A stretch of 64,000 nt of DNA from Monarcha castaneiventris obscurior. Its lineage: Eukaryota; Chordata; Aves; Passeriformes; Monarchidae. Position numbers and translations under genes: made by a program. The stretch spans positions 5,055,501 to 5,119,500 of the forward strand of contig JAMPIT010000417.1 of NCBI GenBank assembly GCA_026261815.1, in the 5' to 3' direction. Of this stretch, positions 1 through 11,600 are shown in pieces (position 1 is the first letter of the stretch; every line of letters starts with the position of its first letter). The notes under the pieces were generated by a model that made no database searches, was not told the DNA's origin, and worked only from the letters and a program-made list of their open reading frames with translations.

Positions 1-3000
1 AGGGGAGTTTCGGGGCACCCAGGCTTCCCTACAAGTCCTGAGGGAAAGGAGGGCCCCAGTTGTTGAAAACACAAACACAAAATATTTTGGAGACAGCCAG
101 CAGAGAAATTGGGCGTCTGTCTCTCTTCTGCTGTATTTTTTTTGGTTGGCTTTCTTTCGGTTGGGTTTTATTTCTTTTCCCTCTCCGCCTCTCTCCACAC
201 CTCCCTGTTTCCTCATAGCCAGGTTTCCTCATGCCCAGGCAGCCCCAGTTCCACGCACGGGGCAAGGACATCAGTTCCTGAGGGTGACCAGAGAGCCAGG
301 CGCAGTGACAGCATCCTGGCCCAAGGGAGGCCACAGCCAGGGGCCTTTGTGCAAATACATTCCAACCTGGGTCTTAAATCACATGCTATTACTTCCATCA
401 GGCTCACAGTTTAAAAAAAAAAAAAGATAAACAACTGTCCTTCCTAGCCCCCATCATTTTTTCTGAGCAGGCTCAAGCTGCAATAACTCAAAAGCTCATT
501 ATTTAGCCAGCTTGGGGGGGGAGGCAGCCTTTGTCATAGATGACAAAAGATGTGTTCCTGACAGAAAAAGCGTGATTTATTTTAATGCAAGACATCGCTC
601 AAAATGTGGTTTGTTGGGTTTTTTAGAGAAAAAGTCATTAGGGTTGTTTTTTTTAATGTGGATGAAGTAGAATATTCCCCTGCCAGCCTTGTTCTCAAGA
701 AATAGCTAAGTGGTCTTGACTGAAATTAAAAACAAAACCCAAAAGAACCCTATAAACCCACTGAAGCAGACATGAGCTAGATGATGTTGGTTTCAAGTTT
801 GGCAAAGGCAAAAGCAACCAAAGCCAGACCTTGTGATGGAATGTGTCAAGTGACTGTTATAATAAAGAGGCAGCACTGCTAGCAGTGCCTGCCGTGTTCT
901 GTGTGCCCATTAACATGCTAATCTCAACGTTAGTCTTTCCCAGGTAGCCAAGGACTGTTACTGCTGAGCTTTACAACTCAGTATTAAGCACTGTGGCTAA
1001 ACAGCTTGACTGAACAAGAATTATGTGCCATCACCTGAACAAGGTAAGCATGAAGGCAGGAGAACCCAGCTAGCATGTTACCACAGGCAGAACTTAAAGA
1101 AATTAGGTCAGGCAGAATGGAAAGAAAACTTCAGAAACCGCTCCCAAACAGTGTAAAGTAGTCCTCTGTGGTACAGTTTCTCATGGGAAGCAAAGGATGC
1201 GGACTGGATAATGCACTGAAAAATGTATTGCAGGCAAGAATTTTGCAGGAATTGGGATAGGCTAGAATGTAAAATAATGGATGAGCTAGCAAGATTTTCC
1301 AATCTCTAATTTCCATGGAAAAAAAAAATCGCTACAGTTTGCATTACTTGAAATTCCTTCACACGAGTTACAGAATCTCTGAGTGAGGCAGAATATGAGG
1401 CTGGAGCAAGGGAGGTGGGTGTGTTTCCTGGATGACACAAAGGAGAAAAACAAAGAAGCCTTCAGCCTGGAAGAGGCTGTGAAACTAGGAGACTGGCTGG
1501 AGAGAAAAGGAGGGAACACAGCTCAGAGGGACTGCTCCTACCAGGCTGAGACACGGGTGAGATACACTGAGGACATCATGGCTGAGGATTTAGGGGCTAG
1601 GCCAGTGGTAAAGAGGGTGGCTTTGAGAGAGCAGTGACATTGCCCAAGCATTCTGCCGTCACTCATGGTCAGTCTTCAGCTCTGGGTGAGAAGTGGGAAG
1701 GCTCAGTTCCCACTCTCTGCATGACTCTCCAATATTAGTTTTCATCAACAGATTTTTCAATTATCAGAACATTTTGATTAGGGGCATCTCTCCCACTCTC
1801 CTCTTTAAAACAAGAATTTTCTGTTTTGCTTTGGTTTGAACTCAGCTTTCAGAGGGTTGGATTAAAAGAGGGATTGAAGAACTGGTCTTTCATTCCAATC
1901 CAGTGCTGGAAAATAAATATCCTCAATTAGTCCCATCAGTCATGAAGCCTCACACACAGCTTTACCAATGCACTGCAATCCTGACTTTCAACATCCCTAG
2001 CATTTCAGCTCATGACTGGATGCAGTCACAGGTCAGCCACTCCCCTTTCAAAGCAGGTCACTGCCCTGTGCTTCGGCCCTTCACTGCTTCTGGCAAATCT
2101 GTCTGTGTTGCAATCCTAAGGATGCCCTTGGGCTCTGCTAAGGGACACCTGAAGTCCAACCTTACTGAGCAAATCCCAATCAGCCCCAGGAAAGTTCAGT
2201 CTATCCTACTGTACCACATTTATTATTCAAGCCTTGGAACACCTCTTGGTTAGGGCTAACACAGCAGATGAGGAAAACATCTCCCTCTGCAATCAGCATG
2301 CGCCAGGTTTGGTACAAAGGTGACGTGTGAAGTACAATATTGCTGAGATTCCAGATGAAACCATTCTTGAGTTTACTGGTGTTTCTTTCTACCCACAGCC
2401 TGTTACAGACCCTAAATGTGTGCTCCACGGCTTTGTTGGAGCAGATCTGCTGTTCCCCTCTCTTCATAGATTAAAATGCATTTTTTAATTATTAAATGAA
2501 AATTAAAATCTATAGTGAACTTCCCCACAGACCTTCATCACCATTTTCACAGCTGGCTTAAACTCTGCACTGAAGAGCTAGAGACTGTTGCTCCAAAAGC
2601 TCTTCTGAGGTCCTCAAGAAGTTTTGAGATCCTCTAGAACAGAAGAGCTACTGATGTCTTTTTGTTGTTGCTAAAGAAAAAACCTGTGGGTCGCAGATCA
2701 AATCTGGTAAGGTACAGGTTGTCCCAGACAGCAGCAATTGCTGCCTTGGGGATGTATCCAGGAAAGCGTGGGCAGGGGTGTCAGAGGAGCCATACATCCA
2801 ATCTGGCTTTGTTTACTGTCTTTCCTAATGGGAAGATTGCTGTACTATTCCTTCTCCACCTTCCCAGGCGTTCACTGGTGTCCTGACTCAGACACCTGGT
2901 TCACTAGCCCAGAACCAAAATGTACATGCAGGGAAAGTGACCTGATGTCTGCAGGATCTTAGCCAGCTTATTCCACCACTGCTTGGAAAATAGCCATGGC

Positions 3001-3829
3001 TCGGGATGCCTATGTCCACCCCCAAAAACTTCTCTCTTCTTCTGAGCCCAGAGCCTCTCTCAGCTACTAGGTTACGTGTAGGCGCTAAGACTTCCCACAG
3101 AAGAGAGCAGCAGGGAACGCAGGGAGTGCCACTTCAATCTCCTATCCCAGAGGCAGAGATTTAATCAAGTGCTTTCCACAGAGCTCAGGGCTCCTGCAGT
3201 GATGATGGAGAATGATTCTCTCTACCATCGTTTGGAAGTTCTCACACAGGCTTTCCCTGTAGTGGTCACACACTTCAGGGACACAGGTGCCTCTGCTGGA
3301 TGAGGCAGGTATCTGCTCTGACCCAGTGCACAGCATTCACCTTTGGGCTCTCTCCTGCCCACATTGTGGCCATGGTTTCTCTTAAATCTCTGTCTTTTTA
3401 GGGTCTGTTTAGGGGTATCCAAGCTGGACTGAAAAGCTTCAAATGACAAGGAATTTACTGTCCCTCAACTGTCCCACTAACTAACCAACCCCACAGTTTG
3501 GAGTGCACACCCTATTTCTAGATGGCCTTCACTGCCAGCCAGCGAGGTGACTTCTCTGTTAGCAAGTTGAGCAGTTCAAGACATGCACAAGTCCTGACAG
3601 GCAATTTTCCATGTTGTTCGCATGTTTCATGGCAAGTTTTGGCTTGTGGCAGCCAGTGTTCTCTGAACAACCAGAGAGTACTCTCCTAACAGCAGGGCTG
3701 GCTCTGACAGCATGGGTCAGGACATTGCTCCTAACAAATTATTTGGGCAAGGCTACCTTCTTTGAGGGAGAAGAAGTTTTATTCAGATGGATGCTGTGCC
3801 ACTTGCCCTCAGGTTCAGAGAACTAACCC
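1..3829. other. Non-coding stretch, nothing recognised
   Basis: Mixed-composition DNA with short A runs (about 411-425, 1320-1328) and a G8 run near 514. Open frames are short and uncharacteristic. No repeat family or RNA gene was recognised, although 3360-3600 could be an extension of the CR1 relic that follows. Confidence 0.6.
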
Positions 3830-4740
3830 TGGATCGCTTTATTTACCAGTGTAGGTGTAACCTAGATTTCAACAAGACCTTTTCTGCTGGCATTGTTTAC
3901 TATTATAAATCTATCTCTCAAGTGAAATATTTGTGGACTTTGATCAAGTCAATTCCTAACTTTCTTTTACATAAACTACATTTTGAGTTCTTTCCAGTTT
4001 TCAGCATCCTTTGAGAACTTCATAGAGGGAAACAGAAGACACTATTCCAGCATGATCTTACCGGCCAGGACTGTACTCCAGGCCCCTCCCAGCCTGCCTT
4101 CCTCTTAGGAGCAGAGCACAAGGCACAAGTCTTCCTGTCCCTCACCTGGGTACCTCATTTCCAGAATCCTACAGATTCATGCCAACTGGAGAATACACTA
4201 ACCTGGCCCCTGATATGAGCTCTCAGGGGGTCTAGAGTTTAGAAGGTGCCAAGTTATACTTCTGCCGCTCAGCTTGGACACAGAAGTTGGTGGGACTGGA
4301 AGACTAAAAATGTTGTCCCACTTGCTATTCCCCTCATACATTTCAGAGAGACATCTTCCCTAATCTGTTGAGGTTTTTAGCCTGGAGACTATTTATTTTG
4401 ATTCCCATATCCTCTGTAGTGGCACTGTGAGACCGGATACTGTCTCCAATCTCCCTGTCACATCCCAATACACACTTTGCTGTAATAAGGTAGCCATGGC
4501 ATTTTGTTGTTCAAATGCACTTAAGAGATCCATCTGTGCAGTTTGAGCTGACCTTACTGTTGTTGTCCTCCTCCCTATTGTTTGTGTGATATGCAAATAT
4601 GGCAGAAATTACATTTTCCTGATAAATGAGTTCAGTACCATCAGGCTAAAAGATGACGTCCATGGGAACCCCACTAGAAGCACTTGCTAATAAGAGGATC
4701 TCCCCTGGCAGGTGCTTTCTGAGGTCTAACCATCGACACA
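3830..4740 (-). mobile_element. Ancient CR1/L3-like LINE relic (boundaries uncertain)
   Basis: The clearest block is 4575-4690: 'gtgtgatatgcaaatatggc', then 'attttcctgataaatgagtt', then 'gggaaccccactagaagcac'. It follows the reversed CR1/L3 ORF2 order (atcatctgcaaatttt, gatcattgataaa, gggaccccactagaaacac). Upstream sequence at 4030-4080 ('tattccagcatgatcttacc') also fits. The left end is a guess and the middle may contain unrelated sequence. Confidence 0.5.
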
Positions 4741-6325
4741 CCTTCCAGCCATGCGGCAGAGGTGGTGTTGGTTATGTGCCCTAACCCTGCCATCCACAAA
4801 AAGGTTTCTGCATCACAGCCCACGGACTCTTACATGTTCTTGTTCATTCCATTGCAACGCAAAAATAGCTCCCACTCAGTCTCTTTGCCTCCGTGGCCAC
4901 AGCAAGGATCCTTTCAGTCATTTCTCTTCGCAGGGGTGTTGGCAATGCCAAGCCAGGGAGCCACTGCAGGGCACTCAGTGCTGCAGGTCAGGTGAGCACG
5001 TAGACGGTGTCAGCCTGTCACCACACCGGCTCTCGCTGACTTCGGGATACACTGATGCAAGCTTTGCACTGTTGCAAAACAAATACCAGCGAGTTTCAGC
5101 CTCAGCAGCCCTCAGGTGTGACACAGCTGTCACTGTGCCTCAGCACAGGTGTCACTGCCTTGCTAGGCAACCATCACAACATGGTAATGGCCTGGCAATA
5201 TGCCACGGGAAGGTCACCAGGCTGAGTCTTGACTCTTCAGCAGCAAACTCCAGGACTTCTTTTGTTGAGCTCTCCATGATTAGGTAGGCCAGGAAGCAGA
5301 GATTCTCTCCAGCAACCTGTATTTCTATGAAAGAAAAGAAAAGAAGAAAAGAAAAGAAAAGAAAAGAAAAGAAAAGAAAAGAAAAGAAAAGAAAAGAAAA
5401 GAAAAGAAAAGAAAAGAAAAGAAAAGAAAAGAAAAGAAAAGAAAAGAAAAGAAAAGAAAAGAAAAGAAAAGAAAAGAGAAAAGAAAAGAAGAAAAGAGAA
5501 AAAAGAGAAAAGACAAAGCCTCAGCCTGTTTTGCAAGCACAAATACAATTTGCAGCTATGAGCTTAATTTCCCAGCTATCAGAATGTATTTTTCTCTGTA
5601 TCTGTCCCTTTTCTCCTCAAGGCAAATACTTCACTATCCATATCATGGGCAAAGTTTTAGGGGCTGTGTCCAGCCCTCTTGGAAAATGCCACACTTACCA
5701 CACTGGAAGCTTACTGTCCTTATTGTCAGTGCAAAGACCTCCCCCTGAAGTCTTGCCCCTGACTGGTAACCTCCACTGGGGCACTTAGAGGGACAACTTT
5801 GCCTTCAGCAGAGAGCAAGGTGGCATTAAGTGCTGAGCACCAGATAAAGCCAAGAAAGCAGGAGTCTCATTGTGTTAACCCTTATCTCCAGAAACACCTT
5901 TGACATGCAGAATGTTTGTTCGAGGTGATTACCTGGGTGGAGAGGTTATTGTTGCATAAATTATTTACTTTTAAAACCACAGTTATTTGCCTCCACCCTT
6001 CTCACCACTGCCCTGTGTACCCCAGTACTAACACACCTTAGCATTTGGGAACACTGGGAAGAATTGTAAAGGACTCTAGGAGGATGGCTGCACCGGTATG
6101 CACCTGGCAAGTGAGAGATGTCCACTGGGACTAGTCATCAGCACAAAAGAGCAAAAAAAGTCACTTACCTCTGCTGTAAGGGCTACTGGGCAGAGCAGCC
6201 CCAGGGGAGCAGGGGGCACAAGTGAAGGGAAGTAAGACCAAGCCTGGTAGAAAGGCAGCAATTCTTTTGCCTTTCCCTGCCTCTGCCACATCAGAGGCCA
6301 GGGTGAGTTTCAGTTAACCAACAGC
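4741..6325. other. Non-coding stretch around the GAAAA microsatellite
   Basis: Apart from the microsatellite no feature is recognised. The 178-codon open frame at 4751-5287 has no family resemblance, and several overlapping frames are open in the same place, so I do not call it a gene. Confidence 0.6.
5329..5513. repeat. GAAAA pentanucleotide microsatellite
   Basis: A pure (GAAAA)n tract spans about 5346-5477, some 26 units, flanked by imperfect GAAA/GAAAAA variants to 5513. It produces artificial Lys/Glu-rich (+) and Phe/Leu/Ser-rich (-) open frames that are not genes. Confidence 0.97.
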
Positions 6326-6425
6326 ACTTGAGGACATGGTTTAGTGGTGAACATGGGGGTCCTGGCTGGACAGTTGGACTTGATGATCTTAAAGGTCTTT
6401 TCCAACTTCAATGATTCTGTGAAAT
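6326..6425 (+). mobile_element. CR1 LINE 3' end fragment
   Basis: 'ggtttagtggtgaacatggg' followed by 'ttggacttgatgatcttaaa', 'ggtcttttccaac' and 'atgattctgtgaaa' is the classic CR1 3' terminus with its degenerate ATTCTRTGA end. It is the only copy seen in + orientation. Confidence 0.85.
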
Positions 6426-9400
6426 ACACAAAGTTTTGCAGGCCTCATGCACAACAGGGATGTGCTCCCACCCATCCCTGCAGGTGAGAAGTGTATCTGG
6501 CTCCCTTCTAATGCTCTGTGCATCTGAAACTCCCAGGACCATTCCTTAACAGCCCTCTGAAGGGAGCAAGCAGCAGAATTGAATGGAAGGGCATAGGTTT
6601 GGAGAAACACCTTAGAGCATAGGGGAGAGATGGAAAATCAGCACTGGATTACTGTTTAGAAGGAGCCTGAGTTCCCTGAGGTCACAATATGGCAACACTC
6701 ATATTGTTTTTTTGTGGTGCAGGGTCACACCCATAGTCTTCATCCCAGACAAAGCAAGTTCATTTCCTGGCCTGCAGTATGTGCTGCTGTGTCCATTCCA
6801 GTGCTGGAGACCAGAACTGATAGGCTTCCATCACTGGGTTTCCCTTGGGAAGCTACTCCACACACCAACAAAAGTCAGTCCTGATATTCAACTAAAAATC
6901 TCCTTTCTTTCCTTTACACCAGATACTTTCTTTTGGATCTTCTCCCTTAAGCAGCGTATTCCACTTGCCTCTGTCCTTCCAAGACAAAGTTTCATCACTG
7001 TGTAGGCAAGCCCAGTTTTTCAGCAGAACTGCCTGTCCCAGCCCTGCCCTACCTTGGTTCACCACCCTGTCAAAAGGAAGCACAGCACTTGCAATGCTGG
7101 GAGCCAGACTCAGATTTTCAGAATTATGAAGGAACCACAATTTCAGAGCAGTCTGTGGGAGCTGCCACAGCAGGCAGAGAGGCTACAATCCCAGTGGGAC
7201 AGGACTGGTTACTTCCAGAGGCAGGTCTTGCTGCTCCTGATGACAGCATTGTGACCACCAGAAACAGAATAACCGAGGTGTGAAGATCAGTGTCACATGT
7301 CTAGAAATACTCCCCAAAGTATCAAAACTGCAGAGAACTATGAAAAGGAAACGGTTTTCTTTCAGGCCAATCATTGCACTCTGAAACAGAGTCACAGATC
7401 TCTGTGACAGCCATGCTAGTGATGACTACTGCCTTTCAACATCACATGGACTTTCAAAGGCAGCGGTGACTGATTATATTTCTGACCAGCACCTGGCACA
7501 TTGGGGCCTGGCTTTTCCACATTGCCATAGAGCAGATAACAGTAATAATCATTAGTAATGATATGGTTGGGTTTGTTTCCTCAGACTGTTAGAGTAAGTT
7601 GTCAGCAAGAGTAATAAGCATTGTGCTTGCCTTTTATACCAGTGCAAATTTAATTCCAGTGCTACAAAGGTATTCATTTGGAGATATGAGGCCATAGAGA
7701 CACTAGCTCTAGGCACAAGCAGCCATATTCCCCAAAATACATGTCTATTCCAGATGTTCTGGTGTCACTAAAAGAACAAATCAAGCTTGAGAAAAGAAAA
7801 AAAATAGTCACTTATTCCCCAGAGCTATTAACCCCTTGTTCCCTCAGCAGATTTACCAGGGAAACAGTCACAATATGTGAGTCAAACTGAGGCAGCATGT
7901 AGGCTGAATATGGCCCAGATATGTGCAGACCATTAAATTACATTACATTTGTGGGGCAGCCTGGAAAGCTAAATTGAATTAGACAAGTACCTATAAAATC
8001 CATCATGGTTTAAGTCACTCTTGTTCAGTGGTTTATTGCTATCCTCTGAGCTATGACACATGAGCTGAACAGTGCCTGTAGTGGAATGACGTGAAACAGA
8101 ACAGCACAAATCACACCCTGCAATAGTTAACTTATCAAAAGGTGAATGGATGCCTTTAGTCTCTCTGGGGTTGAGGACTAGAAAATTGAGACAGATCTAT
8201 CACAATATATTCTTCCAGCTCTTGGGTGCATGTACATACTCAACACATCTTTTCAGAATAAGGCTCACTTACTTTAAGAGTAAAAATTCAACAACCAGCT
8301 GAAAATGGTTCCCAAATCATACTAACATAGAAGAATAGAGCCTCTCTACTCTGTTCAGATTTGCACTGCAAGGAGGAACATCAAGGCAGATGTTTCCAGG
8401 AAAGGAAGCAAACAGCAGCTCTGTGTGACGCCAGAAGTTAAGGTAGTTGGACTCATTCAGGTCCCAGAGATCCCATGCAGGGTGAAACACCTGAGGCTAT
8501 TGTGCAGCTAAGCCAATGAACTCCCACAGGAAAGGCACAGGGAGCTGCTGGCCATTGTCAGGACATAAAAGCAGACAGAATCCCATTGGGGAACAAACAG
8601 GGCACCCTCCTCACTCTTTTTTTTTTTTTTTAATTACTTTAGGGAAAAGACACACCTCTTTCCTCTGTGCCAGGCCTTAAATTCCAGACCACCAGTTCAA
8701 TGATCTTTGTCCTATTAGTCATGACAGGGGCATTTACGACAATGATGAGTGTGGTTGTAAGCACTCCATGATGTAGTCATAGAAGAAAGCCTATACAGGC
8801 AAGCAAACCCAGGGATAATAAGTAAGTCTCTGTTCCGAGGTATTTAAAATTGAATTACAAATTATCCACCTTCCTGGAAAGCAGGGGTCAGATTACAGCA
8901 ATTTACTCTAGGGGGCAAGGAGGATGCAAGAAACATGAAGTTTCATTGTTCAGCAGTGGAAGTCACTAGAAGCCTGGGTGAACTGTCCTACAGACAAGAT
9001 GCAGCCCATAGGCCACGGGCTGGACCCTTTGGACAAAGCCAATTGTGGATGTTGGAACCCACTCAATGCTTCAGACAACTCATTTTAACTGTTACTGGGT
9101 ACATTTAACACCTCAGAAGAATAAAGCTCCCTTTTTTAATTGCTTCCAAAGTGGGTATTTGGAGACCTCAAAACAAGGAAACCCCTAAACCCAATTAAAA
9201 TTTTCCTTGTGGTGAAGAAAGCCTCGAAATCTCACACTTGAAAAAGGATGTAAGAGTCACTGGTTTCTTCACACACTCCCCTCACAAAGCCTCCTTCTGC
9301 CATGTCTGCAACAGAGTATTTAGACAGAAGGTTACACGGATTGGATTTCAAAGCAAGGAAAGTCAGAAGAGATCGTCCAGCTGTGAATGGCCTCCAGATG

Positions 9401-10729
9401 TGGGCTTTTCTTCTCCAGTCCTGGGGGAGGGGATGAAAATGCCTTTCATTAGTCTCATAAAATCAAATGGAAAAACATTGTCTACCGAGGAGGCTGGGCA
9501 GCAGAGAAGGTGGAGTCAGAAACTGGGCAGAACAGAAGAGGAAAAGAAAGCAGGATTACAACTGAAATGCTTCAGGATTTGTATCATCTTAAAAGCTGTA
9601 GTCTCTGAGGAGGGACTGATCATTAAACAATATGGCAGGCATCAGCAACTGAGGCCTTTGAAATGGAAAAGGCCAAATAAACCAAAACATAACTTTGTTT
9701 GCAGAGACAATATTCTCTCCTTCCCCAGAGCTGTGACAGGATCTTACACTGTGAAACACCTCCAGGGAGGCTGTGTCTAAAATGGCTTCTGGGTAAAACT
9801 GTGCTAAGCCACAACCAGCATGCTTCTCTCACCAGCACCCCACACTCCTGGACTTGTAGCTAGTTATCTTTTCTTCTGCAAAGATTGTCTATGGACAGCT
9901 TAGACCTCCTCTCAGCTTATTCATGCAAAATTATTCTCCTTAACTGAAATTTGTCTCCAAGCAATGAATCTGTGCGAGTTGGAAAGACCAACATCCCTGG
10001 CGACAAATTTACTCTCAGTCATTTCTGCAAGTGTTCTACTCACAGCTGCAAATACACAGAATCCAAATTTCATTGCTGATACAAAATTTGGTGTTTCCTG
10101 CTTGGACAGGTGTAACTGTTTGGATCAGACAGCCAGAACACATCTGCTGCAAGGGGAGACTATGTCTCTTCTATCTCCTAAATGTCTGAGGAAATCTGCT
10201 GCCCTGGCAAAGCTAATAGGGAAAACAATGTTTTCCTCATTTTAAGAACATTACCACAATCTTTGCTTACTTTCACTCAAAAGTGCATATTTCTGGATTA
10301 TGGTATGTCCTAGCACACCAGTGCAAAGAACATTAGGAATGTCCTTAAGAGATGTCAGCTCTCCATCTGGAAGTTTGCTCTCTTTTCCACCTCCTCAGTT
10401 CACTTTCCACTTCTCCTGCAATACATCACCAGTGGTCAGATAATAATTTGGGAAATTACTGTAGAACAAAGACCCCAAAAAGGAGTTTTACTAAAAATGT
10501 AAGATGATCTGTGCTAGCCCAGACTGAAGAAGCAGTATCTCTTCTCTTGCAGTCACCTCACTTAGGAAAGAAGTATAAGAAACAGTGGAAATACAAACTG
10601 TATCCCTGTCCACCTTCTCACCTCCCATCAGCCTGCTGTTTAGGACACTTCTGATGCAGAGGTAACATCTGTGCTGCTGCATTTGACAGTCTCCAAAGGA
10701 AATATGGTGCATAGATGTGCCCAACCCCT
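6426..10729. other. Non-coding stretch, nothing recognised
   Basis: A T14 run lies near 8618. The longest open frame in the window (9238-9780, + strand, 180 codons) is here, but it shows no domain, signal or plausible splice context. About one frame this long is expected by chance in 64 kb. Confidence 0.55.
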
Positions 10730-11600
10730 TCATGGATTGTCTTCCACCAACAGTCTGTGGCAGAGTTCCATTATTCCTTGATGCCTACGTGGAAAAGTCC
10801 ATAGCTTGTTTATTTTAAACCTGTTGCCTAACCAGTTTATCGGGTGCCATTAGTTTTTGTGATATGGAACTGCATGAATGTTAGTTCTTTGTTGACATTC
10901 TCCATACCATTTGTGATTCCCTTTCAGGCATCTCTTCTTCAAGATTAGCAATCTGTGTTTACCCAGAAACTATCTCCTACTTCTGATCATTGTTGATGTC
11001 CTCTCTTCTCTTACTAGTGTTTCTTTATGCTCTTCAGGGTAGTAACCAGAAGCACTCACAACTTTCAGACTTTCAGCAGACCATGAAGTACACAGAAGCA
11101 TAATCATGTTCTTTGTTTCTTCTGTACTCATTCCTAACATTTCTTTTTGGCTTTTTGACCTCGACAGAGCCTTGAGAGACTGTTTTCAGCAGCCTATCTG
11201 CAATGAATCCAAGAATTTCTTTCTCTGCTGGAGGAAGCTGACTTAGAGACATTCAATATATCTGTAAAGCCAGACTATTTTCTTCCTAGTGGAATTCCCT
11301 TGCATTTGCCATCACTGAATTTCATCTGCCAGGAAAAGCCCAGCCACTCAGTGCCACAAGATTTTCTGCAACCCTTTGCAGTCAGCTTTATATTGCCTGT
11401 CTGGAATAACTGTGGGACTCAAGTAAACTCACTGTTCATATTCCTGTCCAGACCATAACAAGTGTGTTGAGTAGCACTAGTGCTACCACAGAGCCCTGTG
11501 AGATCCTTCTGATGAGCTCTTTGTCGAGACTGACCATTTGAAGTGCTCAGGTTGATGCTTGTTTTCTTACTTATGACCCCATTTGCAGAGCTCTCCACAG
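10730..11600 (-). mobile_element. Ancient CR1/L3-like LINE relic
   Basis: Reading the + strand, ordered blocks match the reversed ORF2/3' region of old CR1/L3 elements: 'ttttaaacctgttgcctaac' (about 10815), 'cattcctaacatttctttttgg' region (about 11130), 'tgcaatgaatccaagaattt' (about 11200), 'tgaatttcatctgcc' (about 11316), 'gcagtcagctttat' (about 11378) and 'gagccctgtgagatcctt' (about 11490). Order and spacing agree with a single antisense insertion, now without any open frame. Identification is by remembered consensus. Confidence 0.75.

Noticed and set aside
4751..5287. 178-codon + strand open frame
   Set aside because: Composition is arbitrary (Cys/His/Ser-rich without spacing pattern) and no family is recognised.
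5237..5788. Lys/Glu-rich (+) and Phe/Ser/Leu-rich (-) frames
   Set aside because: Pure products of the GAAAA microsatellite.
9238..9780. 180-codon + strand open frame
   Set aside because: Longest frame in the window, but about one of this length is expected by chance; no domain, signal peptide or splice context.
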